From an uncultured Lachnospiraceae bacterium (lineage in GTDB: Bacteria; Bacillota; Clostridia; Lachnospirales; Lachnospiraceae): a stretch of 64,000 nucleotides of DNA. The notes beneath the pieces were generated by a model. The model was not told the DNA's origin. It searched no databases and saw only the letters and a program-made list of their open reading frames with translations. The DNA lies in contig CAKRSV010000002.1 in the NCBI GenBank assembly GCA_934401915.1, positions 310,001-374,000 on the forward strand, read 5' to 3'. Positions within the stretch are counted from its first letter, which is position 1; each line of letters begins with the position of its first letter. Shown piece by piece: positions 1 through 7,211 of this stretch. The position numbers were made by a program, and so were the translations under genes.

Positions 1-1
1 A

Positions 2-544
2 GGTCTGCCGCCCTATGAGATCAAACAGATCATTACGGTCTGCAAGGCATACTCCTCCGCAGTCGGAGCCGGTGCGTTCGTTTCAGAGATCTTTGGAGAG
101 GAAGCGGATGAACTCAGAAGAAGAGGCGGAGACGGCGGTGAATTCGGTGCGACGACAGGTCGTCCGCGCCGTATGGGATGGTTTGACTGTGTGGCTTCCA
201 AATATGGCTGCCGTCTGCAGGGAACGACCGACGTTGCCTTTACCGTGCTGGATGTGCTCGGTTATCTGGATGAGATCCCGGTATGTGTAGGCTACGAGAT
301 CGACGGCGAAGTGACCACAGACTTCCCGGTAACCTGTAAGCTGGAGAAGGCAAAACCCGTGATCAAGAAGCTGCCCGGCTGGAAGTGCGATATCCGTGGA
401 ATCAAGAAGTATGAAGATCTGCCGGAGAACTGCCGCAATTATGTGGAGTTTATCGAGGAACATATCGGATATCCGATCACGATGGTATCTAACGGACCGG
501 GACGGGAGGACATTATCTACCGTGAAAGTCCGCTCAGTAAGTAG
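2..544 (+). CDS. purA: Adenylosuccinate synthetase, C-terminal part (cut by window start)
   Basis: Catalyses the first committed step from IMP to AMP (IMP + aspartate + GTP to adenylosuccinate) in the cytosol. The open frame enters from base 2 without a start. About 180 residues are visible, against about 425 in a full enzyme. They include the GRPRRMGWFD segment of the IMP/GTP pocket, then LDVLGYLDEIPVCVGYE, the LPGWK segment and the closing VEFIEEHIGYPI...SNGPGRE region, all in family order up to the stop at 542-544. The gene is truncated only by the window edge. The LysR gene starts 15 bases downstream and may be read from the same transcript. Confidence 0.95.
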   Translation, partial: GLPPYEIKQIITVCKAYSSAVGAGAFVSEIFGEEADELRRRGGDGGEFGATTGRPRRMGWFDCVASKYGCRLQGTTDVAFTVLDVLGYLDEIPVCVGYEIDGEVTTDFPVTCKLEKAKPVIKKLPGWKCDIRGIKKYEDLPENCRNYVEFIEEHIGYPITMVSNGPGREDIIYRESPLSK

Positions 545-559
545 AAAGTTATGTAAACT

Positions 560-1486
560 ATGAACAGTCTGGAATATTATAAGGTATTCTATTATGTTGC
601 ACAGTTCGGAAGCGTCACGATGGCGGCAAAGGAATTGTCCATTTCCCAGCCGGCGGTAAGCCAGTCGCTCAGACAGCTGGAAAACTCTCTTGGGGCGAAG
701 CTCTTTACAAGAGCCTCCAAGGGCGTGCGGCTTACGGCAGAGGGAGAGATTCTGTACCGCTATGTGGCGCGCGGCTGTGAACAGATCCTTATGGGAGAGC
801 AGCGGCTGGAGCAGATGTTGAACCTTGAGCTGGGAGAGATCCATATCGGGGCGAGCGACATGACGCTCCAGTTTTATCTGCTTCCCTATCTGGAGCGCTT
901 CCATGAACAGTATCCGCATATCAAGGTGGTGGTCAGCAATGCACCAACGCCGGAGACACTGGAGAATCTGAAGGAAAACAAGATCGATTTTGGCGTAGTC
1001 AGTACCCCGTTTGAAAAAGACGCTGCGTTTCACGCGGTGACGGTGCGGGAGATCGAGGATGTTTTCGTCGCGGGAAGACGCTTTATCCCATACAAGAACC
1101 GGATGCTGGATCTGCAGGAACTGGAGAAGCTGCCGCTCATCTATCTGGAGGGGGAGACAAGCACCCGAAGGTATATGGACGCCTTTTTGCAGAAAAATGA
1201 AGTGCAGATCCGTCCAGAATTTGAGCTTGCGACCAGCAATATGATCGTCCAGTTTGCCCTGCGCAGTCTGGGCGTAGGCTGCGTTGTGAAGGACTTTGCC
1301 AGAGAGTATCTGGAGGAGGGAAAGCTGTTTGAACTGCGGTTCAACAAGATCATCCCGAAGAGACATTTCTGTGTGGTGACAAACACCAGAAATCCCGTGT
1401 CGGCGGCGGCGGGGAACCTGCTCAGATTGCTGTACGAGGATACGGCGGAGGATAAAAAGGCCGGAAAGGATGAGAAAATAAAATGA
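560..1486 (+). CDS. LysR-family transcriptional regulator
   Basis: 308 residues, the usual LysR length. Residues 1-60 form the winged helix-turn-helix (SVTMAAKELSISQPAVSQSL is typical of the recognition region). Residues about 90-290 form the periplasmic-binding-like effector domain (GEIHIGASDMTLQFYLLPYL). Such proteins usually control their own and neighbouring genes in response to a small ligand; which ligand is not visible. The stop overlaps the start of the downstream HAD phosphatase gene (ATGA), so the two are probably cotranslated. There is no clear Shine-Dalgarno sequence upstream, and the 15-base gap after purA contains the recurring 13-mer described in the findings. Confidence 0.93.
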   Translation: MNSLEYYKVFYYVAQFGSVTMAAKELSISQPAVSQSLRQLENSLGAKLFTRASKGVRLTAEGEILYRYVARGCEQILMGEQRLEQMLNLELGEIHIGASDMTLQFYLLPYLERFHEQYPHIKVVVSNAPTPETLENLKENKIDFGVVSTPFEKDAAFHAVTVREIEDVFVAGRRFIPYKNRMLDLQELEKLPLIYLEGETSTRRYMDAFLQKNEVQIRPEFELATSNMIVQFALRSLGVGCVVKDFAREYLEEGKLFELRFNKIIPKRHFCVVTNTRNPVSAAAGNLLRLLYEDTAEDKKAGKDEKIK

Positions 1487-2088
1487 TAACAACTGTTATT
1501 TTCGATATTGGAAATGTGCTGGTAGGGTTCGACTGGAGAAAGCATTACGCGCTGTGCGGCTATGATGAAGAGATGGTAAAGAAGCTCGGTAAGGCGACGG
1601 TGGGAAATCCGATGTGGAACGAGTACGACAGAGGTGTATTTTCAGAGGAAGAGACGATACAGGGATTCATCGACGGCGCGCCAGAGCTGGCGGAGGATAT
1701 TCGGCGTGTCCTTGCGAATATCAAGACGATGATAACCCGTTATGACTATGCGATCCCGTGGGTGCAGGAGCTGAAACAGAAAGGGTATCGATGCCTGTAT
1801 CTGTCCAACTTTTCACACAAGGCGGAGACGGAGTGCGCGGACGCGCTGGACTTTCTGCCCTATATGGACGGCGGAATCCTCTCTTACAAGGAAAAGGTCA
1901 TCAAGCCGCAGCCGGAGATCTATCAGCGTCTGATCGACCGGTACGGACTGATCCCGGAGGAGTGCGTTTTCCTGGACGATACGCTGCCCAATGTTGTCGC
2001 GGCGCGTGAGATGGGGATGCACGCCATCCACTTTAAAGACCGGGAGCAGGCGCTTGACGAGCTGCGCGGGCTCGGCGTGGATTGCTGA
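1483..2088 (+). CDS. HAD-superfamily phosphatase (YihX-like, subfamily IA)
   Basis: 201 residues. HAD motifs are seen in order: the nucleophile loop FDIGNVLVGFD near the N-terminus, the motif II LSNFS near residue 107, the motif III lysine in EKVIKPQPEIY, and motif IV FLDDTLPNV near residue 165. The DxG rather than DxD nucleophile loop is characteristic of the YihX/epoxide-hydrolase N-terminal branch, which acts on sugar phosphates such as glucose-1-phosphate. The substrate here is inferred only by class. It overlaps the LysR gene by 4 bases, which suggests a regulator-enzyme pair. Confidence 0.88.
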   Translation: MITTVIFDIGNVLVGFDWRKHYALCGYDEEMVKKLGKATVGNPMWNEYDRGVFSEEETIQGFIDGAPELAEDIRRVLANIKTMITRYDYAIPWVQELKQKGYRCLYLSNFSHKAETECADALDFLPYMDGGILSYKEKVIKPQPEIYQRLIDRYGLIPEECVFLDDTLPNVVAAREMGMHAIHFKDREQALDELRGLGVDC

Positions 2089-2091
2089 TGG

Positions 2092-2364
2092 TCACTGGTT
2101 CGTACCGGTGTGCTCGTCACTGTGCATAATATCCATGGAAGCCATATTGTGCTTACGGGTATAGATACCGTAAAGCCAGATATAGATCCACAGAAGGATC
2201 GGCAGGGCGATCGTCATCAGCAGACAGCCGGCGAAAAGCCTGCCGGATCCATCCGGATTGAAGATCGCGACGAAGAGCGTGATCAGATACATAGCCGCCA
2301 GCAGAAGGGCGCAGACAAGGGCTGCGATCTGCTTGGGGGTTCTTTTTTTCTTTTCTTTTTCCAT
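2092..2364 (-). CDS. Small two-helix membrane protein of unknown function
   Basis: About 90 residues beginning MEKEKKKRTPKQIAALVCA. A basic N-terminus is followed by two hydrophobic segments (about residues 12-34 and 43-66) separated by a short NPDGSGR turn, then a hydrophilic, His-rich tail. The internal ATG at 2364 was preferred over one six codons upstream because a GAGG motif lies 12 bases before it, while the upstream ATG has only AGGA one base away. It converges with the HAD gene (4-base gap). It is probably a conserved Lachnospiraceae membrane protein; no function can be assigned. Confidence 0.7.
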   Translation of the reverse strand: MEKEKKKRTPKQIAALVCALLLAAMYLITLFVAIFNPDGSGRLFAGCLLMTIALPILLWIYIWLYGIYTRKHNMASMDIMHSDEHTGTNQ

Positions 2365-2435
2365 AATTCGGTCTGTCCTCATTTCCTAGTGTGCTTCCAC
2401 CATACCATATTTCCGGTAAAAATAAAAGACGGCGC

Positions 2436-2503
2436 TTTTTTACTCTATAGGAAACGCAACTTTCACGCTTTAACGCAGCACGGCATTTCCTATAGAGTAA
2501 AAA
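2436..2503. repeat. 18-bp inverted repeat with CTATAGGAAA arms
   Basis: TTTTTACTCTATAGGAAA (2436-2453) and its exact reverse complement (2486-2503) enclose a 32-base loop. The element lies upstream of the minus-strand membrane protein gene and abuts a second hairpin at 2504-2527. It has no coding capacity. It could be a palindromic intergenic repeat (MITE or REP-like) or a regulatory stem-loop in the 5' region of the minus-strand gene. Confidence 0.7.
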
Positions 2504-2527
2504 GGCTGCCACCGTTTGGTGACAGCC
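2504..2527 (-). terminator. Terminator-like hairpin reading leftwards
   Basis: On the minus strand GGCTGTCACC, loop AAAC, GGTGGCAGCC forms a 10-bp stem with one mismatch, followed by TTTTTACTC. It has the form of an intrinsic terminator, but no convincing minus-strand gene lies upstream of it. It may belong to the repeat element on its left. Confidence 0.45.
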
Positions 2528-2585
2528 TGTATAGGGGAGGATAAGTATTTATTTTCTCTTTGGTAACATCAAAGGAGGGGGTCCA

Positions 2586-2867
2586 ATGACTATCTATAGT
2601 ATGACCGGGTTTTCTGGCAATATACAAAAAAATTAAAATTTCATTTGCACCCTTGTGGGATTGATTTTGCATCTTATCGGTCAAATTATGCAGGTTACTC
2701 TCTGAGGGATAGACAATACATCCAAACACTGTTATGATAAATTGAAAGACGAGGGATTGACAGAGCGCTTCAAGCAGGAAAAGGCGTTCTATTATTTTGT
2801 TGGAAGTAAAGCCTGCACTGCCTGCAAGGACATTTATGCGAAATGTGGAAGAACAATGATCATATAA
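2586..2867 (+). pseudogene. Frameshifted remnant of a small unknown gene
   Basis: A near-perfect Shine-Dalgarno sequence (AAAGGAGGGG) lies 5 bases before ATG 2586, which opens MTIYSMTGFSGNIQKN and stops after 16 codons at a run of seven A's. In a second frame the sequence continues as HPCGIDFASYRSNYAGYSL up to 2737. In the first frame it resumes as CYDKLKDEGLTERFKQEKAF... and ends KCGRTMII at the stop 2865-2867. Joined with two frameshifts this gives one protein of about 90 residues with several cysteines near the C-terminus. I do not recognise the family. The strong ribosome site with broken frames argues for a recently decayed gene. Confidence 0.45.
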
Positions 2868-2887
2868 CGAGGAGGCAGGATGGAGAG

Positions 2888-3520
2888 ATGAGGGTTGGAG
2901 TGATTCAGGCTAGTTCGCAAACCGGTAAAAATAATGTCTTGTATGAAACCGTTCTGAGAAATGCAAAGCAACATGAGGTAGTTAATTTTGGCTGCTTTCC
3001 TAATGAAAAAGAAACATATTCCTATGTAGATATTTCGATAGAAATCGGGTTGCTGATCGCAGGTGGAGCCATTGATTTTGTTGTTACAGGATGTTCGTCG
3101 GGACAGGGAATGATGCTTGCCTGCAATAGTATTCCGGGAGTTTTGTGCGGGTATACACCAACGCCGCAAGACGCATTTCTGTTTGGAAGAATTAACAACG
3201 GAAATGCAATTTCTGTTCCCTTAGGACTGAATTATGGCTGGGCAGGAGAGGTTAATCTTGGATATATTGTGGAGGCATTGTTTTCAACTCCGTTTGGAAC
3301 AGGATATCCGATGGAAGATGCCGAAAGGAAAAGAAAAGATGCAGCGCTGTTAAAGAGTATGAGGAGGCAGGCAAATGTGCCATTTCTGTCATTTTTACAA
3401 AGCATTGATAAAGAGATGGTCTGCCGGAATATAAGGCGGGATATTGTAACAGATTTTATTTTACAAAAAGGTGAAGATGCCCGGATTGTGGAATTTGTGA
3501 AGGGATACAGGCATGAGTGA
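2888..3520 (+). CDS. RpiB/LacA/LacB-family sugar-phosphate isomerase-like protein
   Basis: 210 residues. The core GCSSGQGMMLACNSIPGVLC near residues 70-90 matches the substrate loop of the RpiB/LacAB family, where a cysteine acts as catalytic base. ATG 2888 was chosen because the family begins with the MRVGVIQAS-type beta strand and GGAGG motifs lie just upstream. The open frame continues 15 codons further back without homology. The protein is longer than RpiB (about 150 residues) owing to a C-terminal extension, so it belongs to a less studied subgroup. Pentose or hexose phosphate isomerisation is inferred; the substrate is unknown. Confidence 0.75.
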   Translation: MRVGVIQASSQTGKNNVLYETVLRNAKQHEVVNFGCFPNEKETYSYVDISIEIGLLIAGGAIDFVVTGCSSGQGMMLACNSIPGVLCGYTPTPQDAFLFGRINNGNAISVPLGLNYGWAGEVNLGYIVEALFSTPFGTGYPMEDAERKRKDAALLKSMRRQANVPFLSFLQSIDKEMVCRNIRRDIVTDFILQKGEDARIVEFVKGYRHE

Positions 3521-3590
3521 AGAGCCGGGAATATGAGTCAATGCTGCTTTTGCGAAAAATAAGCCGTATTACTTATAAAGGAGATAAGCC

Positions 3591-3959
3591 ATGTTTATGA
3601 AAAAAGATAAGGCAAGATATAAGTCCGGGTGTGTTGATAAGAGTCCGGAGGTATTACCGGGCGTAAGGAAAAATCGTTTCTTCTGCCCTTTGCAGGTGGA
3701 GAAATATGGTTTGAACATTTGGATGGGATATATCGCATTTGTCCTCGATGAAACAATGATTACGGAAGAAGTGATTTTAGAGATAGCAGATGCGCTCATC
3801 AAGCCCGGCAAACAGTTTATGCGTGCAGCCTTTGTGGGGGCAGATAGACTTTCCTGCAAAAAACTGAAAAAGTTATTGTATGGACACGGTTTTGCAATCC
3901 AATTTTTTGATGGCATTGAACCGGCAAAAGAGTGGCTCCTGGATGAGCGAGGCATTTAA
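3591..3959 (+). CDS. Conserved hypothetical protein, 122 residues
   Basis: It has a good ribosome site (AAAGGAGATAAGCC) before the ATG. The protein has a basic N-terminus and then looks like an alternating alpha/beta domain (GLNIWMGYIAFVLDE; ITEEVILEIADALIK; AAFVGADRLSCKKLKKLL; FAIQFFDG), with no signal peptide or membrane segment. I do not recognise a family. It lies between the RpiB-like gene and the CPBP protease with gaps of 70 and 42 bases on the same strand, so the three may share a transcript. Confidence 0.6.
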   Translation: MFMKKDKARYKSGCVDKSPEVLPGVRKNRFFCPLQVEKYGLNIWMGYIAFVLDETMITEEVILEIADALIKPGKQFMRAAFVGADRLSCKKLKKLLYGHGFAIQFFDGIEPAKEWLLDERGI

Positions 3960-4001
3960 TTTAAATAAGAAAACGAAAGAATTCATAACAGGGATAAACG
4001 C

Positions 4002-4721
4002 ATGGAAAAAATTGCAGAGAAACAGGGGGAACAAGGGATGAAGAGAAAGCTGTTGAGTCTTGGAAAGGTGTTGATCGCATTTCTGGTATTTGAGGTATTG
4101 TCGTTCGTGATACCGGAACTGCTGGCAATTTTTCTCAAAACGATGAATCTGGAGGGGGAAAGCCTGATCCAGTGGTATCAGGCGGGAAGCTCGCTGATCG
4201 TTATTCTGGTGGCGTTTCCCGGTTTTGTGCTTGTTATGAGGTGCTTTGGACGTCTGGCGCATTTTAGCTGGAAAGAAAACAAAAAAGCGTCGGGGGCAGA
4301 ACTGCTGCGCTATATTCTGATAAGTATTCTGCCGGTGGCTGTGCTGTATGGCGTGATGCTGGCAATCAGCAGAGCAAGGAACATTCCCTTGGTGGATATG
4401 ATAGGAACGCTGTCTGTGGGCGACGTTGTGAGAGAGGCGCTGCTGGGTTGTCTGCTGATGCCTGCGATGGAGGAGATGATGTTTCGCGGGATCATGCTGC
4501 ATACGCTGAAAAGGGAGGGAAACCTCTTCGCGGTGATCGTGACCACGTTGTTTTTTGCAGCGGGACATAACAATCCGGTGAATATGCTCCTGGGACTGGT
4601 GACAGGGTGTATATTCGGATATATCACGATCCGGCATGAGGGAATACGCTATGCCTATATATGCCATGTGATCGTTAATATTCTGGGAAATCTGGTGATC
4701 CCGGGAATCTGCGGCCTGTGA
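4002..4721 (+). CDS. CPBP-family intramembrane glutamic endopeptidase
   Basis: 239 residues with about six to seven hydrophobic segments. The three conserved CPBP (Rce1/Abi) motifs are present: EEMMFRG near residue 156 (catalytic glutamate pair and arginine), FFAAGHNN near 185 (histidine), and HVIVN near 227. Family members cleave membrane substrates or help self-immunity to peptides; no bacteriocin genes are adjacent, so the target is unknown. ATG 4038 (MKRKLL) is an alternative start, since the first 12 residues are hydrophilic and both starts have weak AGGG-type ribosome sites. Confidence 0.87.
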   Translation: MEKIAEKQGEQGMKRKLLSLGKVLIAFLVFEVLSFVIPELLAIFLKTMNLEGESLIQWYQAGSSLIVILVAFPGFVLVMRCFGRLAHFSWKENKKASGAELLRYILISILPVAVLYGVMLAISRARNIPLVDMIGTLSVGDVVREALLGCLLMPAMEEMMFRGIMLHTLKREGNLFAVIVTTLFFAAGHNNPVNMLLGLVTGCIFGYITIRHEGIRYAYICHVIVNILGNLVIPGICGL

Positions 4722-4820
4722 CGGCAAAAAATATATTTTTTAATCGCGAGATTTGTGTCTGCGCGCACCTGATACAGGCTTGTCATGCGCAAAAAGCGCG
4801 CGTAGGAATGGGGAGGAAAG

Positions 4821-6065
4821 ATGATTCGTTTAGAGGCAGAACGGTTTTATAAGGAGGACGGTTGTTTCGGGCGTATCCGGGTGAAGTGGATCAACGACCA
4901 TATCCTGCTAATGAACGATAACGACGAGGCGACCGGATATCTGGTGCTGGGCGCGGAGAAGGCGGTCGTGATCGATACGATGAACGGGTATGAGAATGTG
5001 AAGCAGGTGGCAGAGCATTTTACGGATCTGCCGCTGATGGTGGTCAACACGCACGGACATCCGGATCATGTGTATGGGAATATCTATTTTGACAAGGCGT
5101 ACATGAATCCGGCAGATGAGCACGTTGTGGCAAAGTACTGTGCGGATCCCCGTTTTGTCGAGGCAACTACACAGATGGGTCTGCGGATGCCGCCGTTTGA
5201 GCCGATAGGAGAGGGCGATGTGATCGACCTTGGCGGTCTGAAGCTGGAGGTGTACGATCTGCCCGGTCATACGCCGGGAGGCATTGCTCTGCTGAATCGA
5301 CAGGACCGGATCCTTTTCGTCGGAGACAGCATCATCGAACAGACCTGGATGCAGCTTGAGGAGAGCCTTTCGATGGAAGCCTTCCTAAGGGGTCTTGACC
5401 GGATACAGGAGCTGCGCAGCGCGTTCGATCATATTCTGACCGGACACGGAAGACATCTGGAGGACGCTTCGCTCTGCGAGGAGCACCGGCAGGCGGTCTG
5501 GGAACTGTGTCAGGGCAGAAAAGAGAACGACGAGCCGTACAGCTGGTTTGGCGGCGTGTGCAGGGCGCATCCATATGGAAAAGAGCCGAGACGGATCGTA
5601 TATGACGATAATCTGATCCATACGCCGAGAATGTTGCTCCGGATGATGAGCGATAAGGAGATGCAGAAGATCATAGAAGAGGAAAGGGACCCGGAGATGG
5701 TGCAGGCGTACCAGGAGATGTATACCGGCTGTCTGGAGCATCCGCAGCAGAGAGCGTGGTATGTGATCTGGGGAATGGAGCTTCCGGATGGAACGCGGGT
5801 CGGCGATTTCTGTTTCAAGGGACTTGGCAGCGACGGCATGGTCGAGATCGGATACGGCGTAGCTCCAGAGTATCAGGGAAACGGTTATGCGACGGAGATG
5901 ACAAAGGCAGCGGCAGCGTGGGCAAGGAGACAGCCGGGCGTGACGAGAGTGGAAGCGGAAACGGATCCGCAGAATTTTGCGTCCCAGCGGGTGCTTGAAA
6001 AGGCTGGATTCGTGCCAAACGGCGTGATGGGCGAAGAAGGTCCGCGGTTTGTATACCGGGGCTGA
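4821..6065 (+). CDS. Metallo-beta-lactamase-fold hydrolase fused to a GNAT acetyltransferase
   Basis: 414 residues with two domains. Residues 1-230 are an MBL-fold hydrolase: the zinc motif THGHPDH near 77-83, the downstream DLPGHTPGG histidine and the LFVGDS aspartate are present. Residues about 285-414 are a GNAT N-acetyltransferase, with the acetyl-CoA loop APEYQGNGYATEM and the terminal NFASQRVLEKAGF. A linker of 50 residues joins them. Neither domain lacks its key residues, so both may be active. A terminator follows directly. The frame is continuous, so this is a true fusion rather than two overlapping genes. Confidence 0.85.
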   Translation: MIRLEAERFYKEDGCFGRIRVKWINDHILLMNDNDEATGYLVLGAEKAVVIDTMNGYENVKQVAEHFTDLPLMVVNTHGHPDHVYGNIYFDKAYMNPADEHVVAKYCADPRFVEATTQMGLRMPPFEPIGEGDVIDLGGLKLEVYDLPGHTPGGIALLNRQDRILFVGDSIIEQTWMQLEESLSMEAFLRGLDRIQELRSAFDHILTGHGRHLEDASLCEEHRQAVWELCQGRKENDEPYSWFGGVCRAHPYGKEPRRIVYDDNLIHTPRMLLRMMSDKEMQKIIEEERDPEMVQAYQEMYTGCLEHPQQRAWYVIWGMELPDGTRVGDFCFKGLGSDGMVEIGYGVAPEYQGNGYATEMTKAAAAWARRQPGVTRVEAETDPQNFASQRVLEKAGFVPNGVMGEEGPRFVYRG

Positions 6066-6093
6066 CGTGAAAAATAAAGAGAGGTTGCAGATG

Positions 6094-6126
6094 GGTTTGA
6101 CTGTAGAAATGCAGTCAAACCTTTTT
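6094..6126 (+). terminator. Intrinsic terminator after the MBL-GNAT gene
   Basis: GGTTTGACTG and CAGTCAAACC form a perfect 10-bp stem around an 8-base loop, followed by TTTTT. Confidence 0.9.
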
Positions 6127-6195
6127 GTCTAATTGGAACAAAAACGGCGAAACGGAACAGACAAACGGAACAGAACGTGATATTCTGTGTGTGAG

Positions 6196-6209
6196 TTAGA
6201 TGTGACTAA
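6196..6209. promoter_or_regulatory. Candidate operator palindrome upstream of the AraC-ABC operon
   Basis: TTAGATGTGACTAA lies 15 bases downstream of a -10-like TATTCT (6181-6186), between the promoter region and the AraC gene. The same palindrome with a different centre (TTAGATACGACTAA) lies at 11479-11492 just behind the promoter of the broken ABC transporter. The TTAG...CTAA arms resemble metal-dependent DtxR-type boxes, so control by a metalloregulator is a possibility, not a demonstrated fact. Confidence 0.5.
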
Positions 6210-6231
6210 TCAGATAGAGAAGGAGACAGCC

Positions 6232-7173
6232 ATGCGTGAACTGGAACAAAAAGCCATGCTGCTGGCGCAGAGCGACGGGTGCAGCGTCTATCGGTTCTGC
6301 AACGAAACCGGGGACGGAACGATGACCTGCTACGAGATATTTCCAGGAGCAATGCTCAGCTTCAACGATTTCCATATGGAATATTTCGATTCGGAATACG
6401 TGCCGGATCGGGACATGTTTGCAATCGACCATTGCCGGGAAGGAAAGATGGAGTACGTTGCGGCGGAGAACGCCTACGCCTATGTCGGGGCGGGAGATAT
6501 CAAGATGGACCGGCGACTGGAGCACACGGGGCGGTTTGTATTTCCCTCCCGGCATTACCACGGGATTACGATCGGCTTCGATATGGAGACTGCCGCCGCG
6601 GCGCTGCAGACGGAGGTGCGGGATTTCCCGGTCGATCTGCGAAGGCTGCGTGAAAAATACTGCAAGGGCTCCTATCCCCGGGTGATCCGGGAGTCCGGAG
6701 CGACGGAGCATGTATTCGGCGAACTGTATCAGGTGCCGGAAAAGATACGCGTCCCCTATTTCAAGCTGAAGGTGCTGGAGCTGCTTCTGTATCTGGAGGC
6801 GCTGGAGCTGCCGGAGAGAGAGGAGGAGCGTCCGTATTACTACAAGACGCAGGTGGAAAAGGTCAAGGCGATCCAGACCTTTCTGGCGCAGCATATGACA
6901 GAGCACTTCACGCAGGAGGAGCTTTCTGAACGGTTTGAGATTCCACTGACGGCGATGAAGAACTGCTTTAAATCTGTTTACGGCGTTCCGATCGGCAGCT
7001 GGCTGACGGAGTACCGCATGAACCGGGCGGCGGAGCTTCTGCGGTTGCAAAAGGAGAAAAGCGTCGCGGAGATCGCAGGGATGGCTGGCTATGACAGTGC
7101 CGGCAAATTTGCGATCGCCTTCCGGAAAGTGATGGGCATGTCGCCGATGGAATACCGAAAAAAAATCGGATAG
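6232..7173 (+). CDS. AraC-family transcriptional regulator
   Basis: 313 residues. The C-terminal 100 residues hold the two helix-turn-helix units of AraC proteins: EHFTQEELSERFEIPLTAMK, then KSVAEIAGMAGYDSAGKFA, with closing FRKVMGMSPMEYRK. The N-terminal 200 residues are a cupin-like ligand domain (GDIKMD...FPSRHYHGITI). ATG 6232 has AAGGAG eight bases upstream. The gene is followed after 38 bases by two half-ABC exporters. Regulators of this type beside ABC pairs often control siderophore or heme-related transport, which is an inference here. Confidence 0.9.
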   Translation: MRELEQKAMLLAQSDGCSVYRFCNETGDGTMTCYEIFPGAMLSFNDFHMEYFDSEYVPDRDMFAIDHCREGKMEYVAAENAYAYVGAGDIKMDRRLEHTGRFVFPSRHYHGITIGFDMETAAAALQTEVRDFPVDLRRLREKYCKGSYPRVIRESGATEHVFGELYQVPEKIRVPYFKLKVLELLLYLEALELPEREEERPYYYKTQVEKVKAIQTFLAQHMTEHFTQEELSERFEIPLTAMKNCFKSVYGVPIGSWLTEYRMNRAAELLRLQKEKSVAEIAGMAGYDSAGKFAIAFRKVMGMSPMEYRKKIG

Positions 7174-7211
7174 AGAGAAGCGCCGGATAGGGCGCAGAAA
7201 TGAGGAGAGCT

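Noticed and set aside
83-1492. Long minus-strand open frame (469 codons) opposite purA and the LysR gene
   Set aside because: It is a shadow of the LysR and purA coding frames. It has no ribosome site and its translation is a Leu/His/Arg-rich composition typical of antisense reading.
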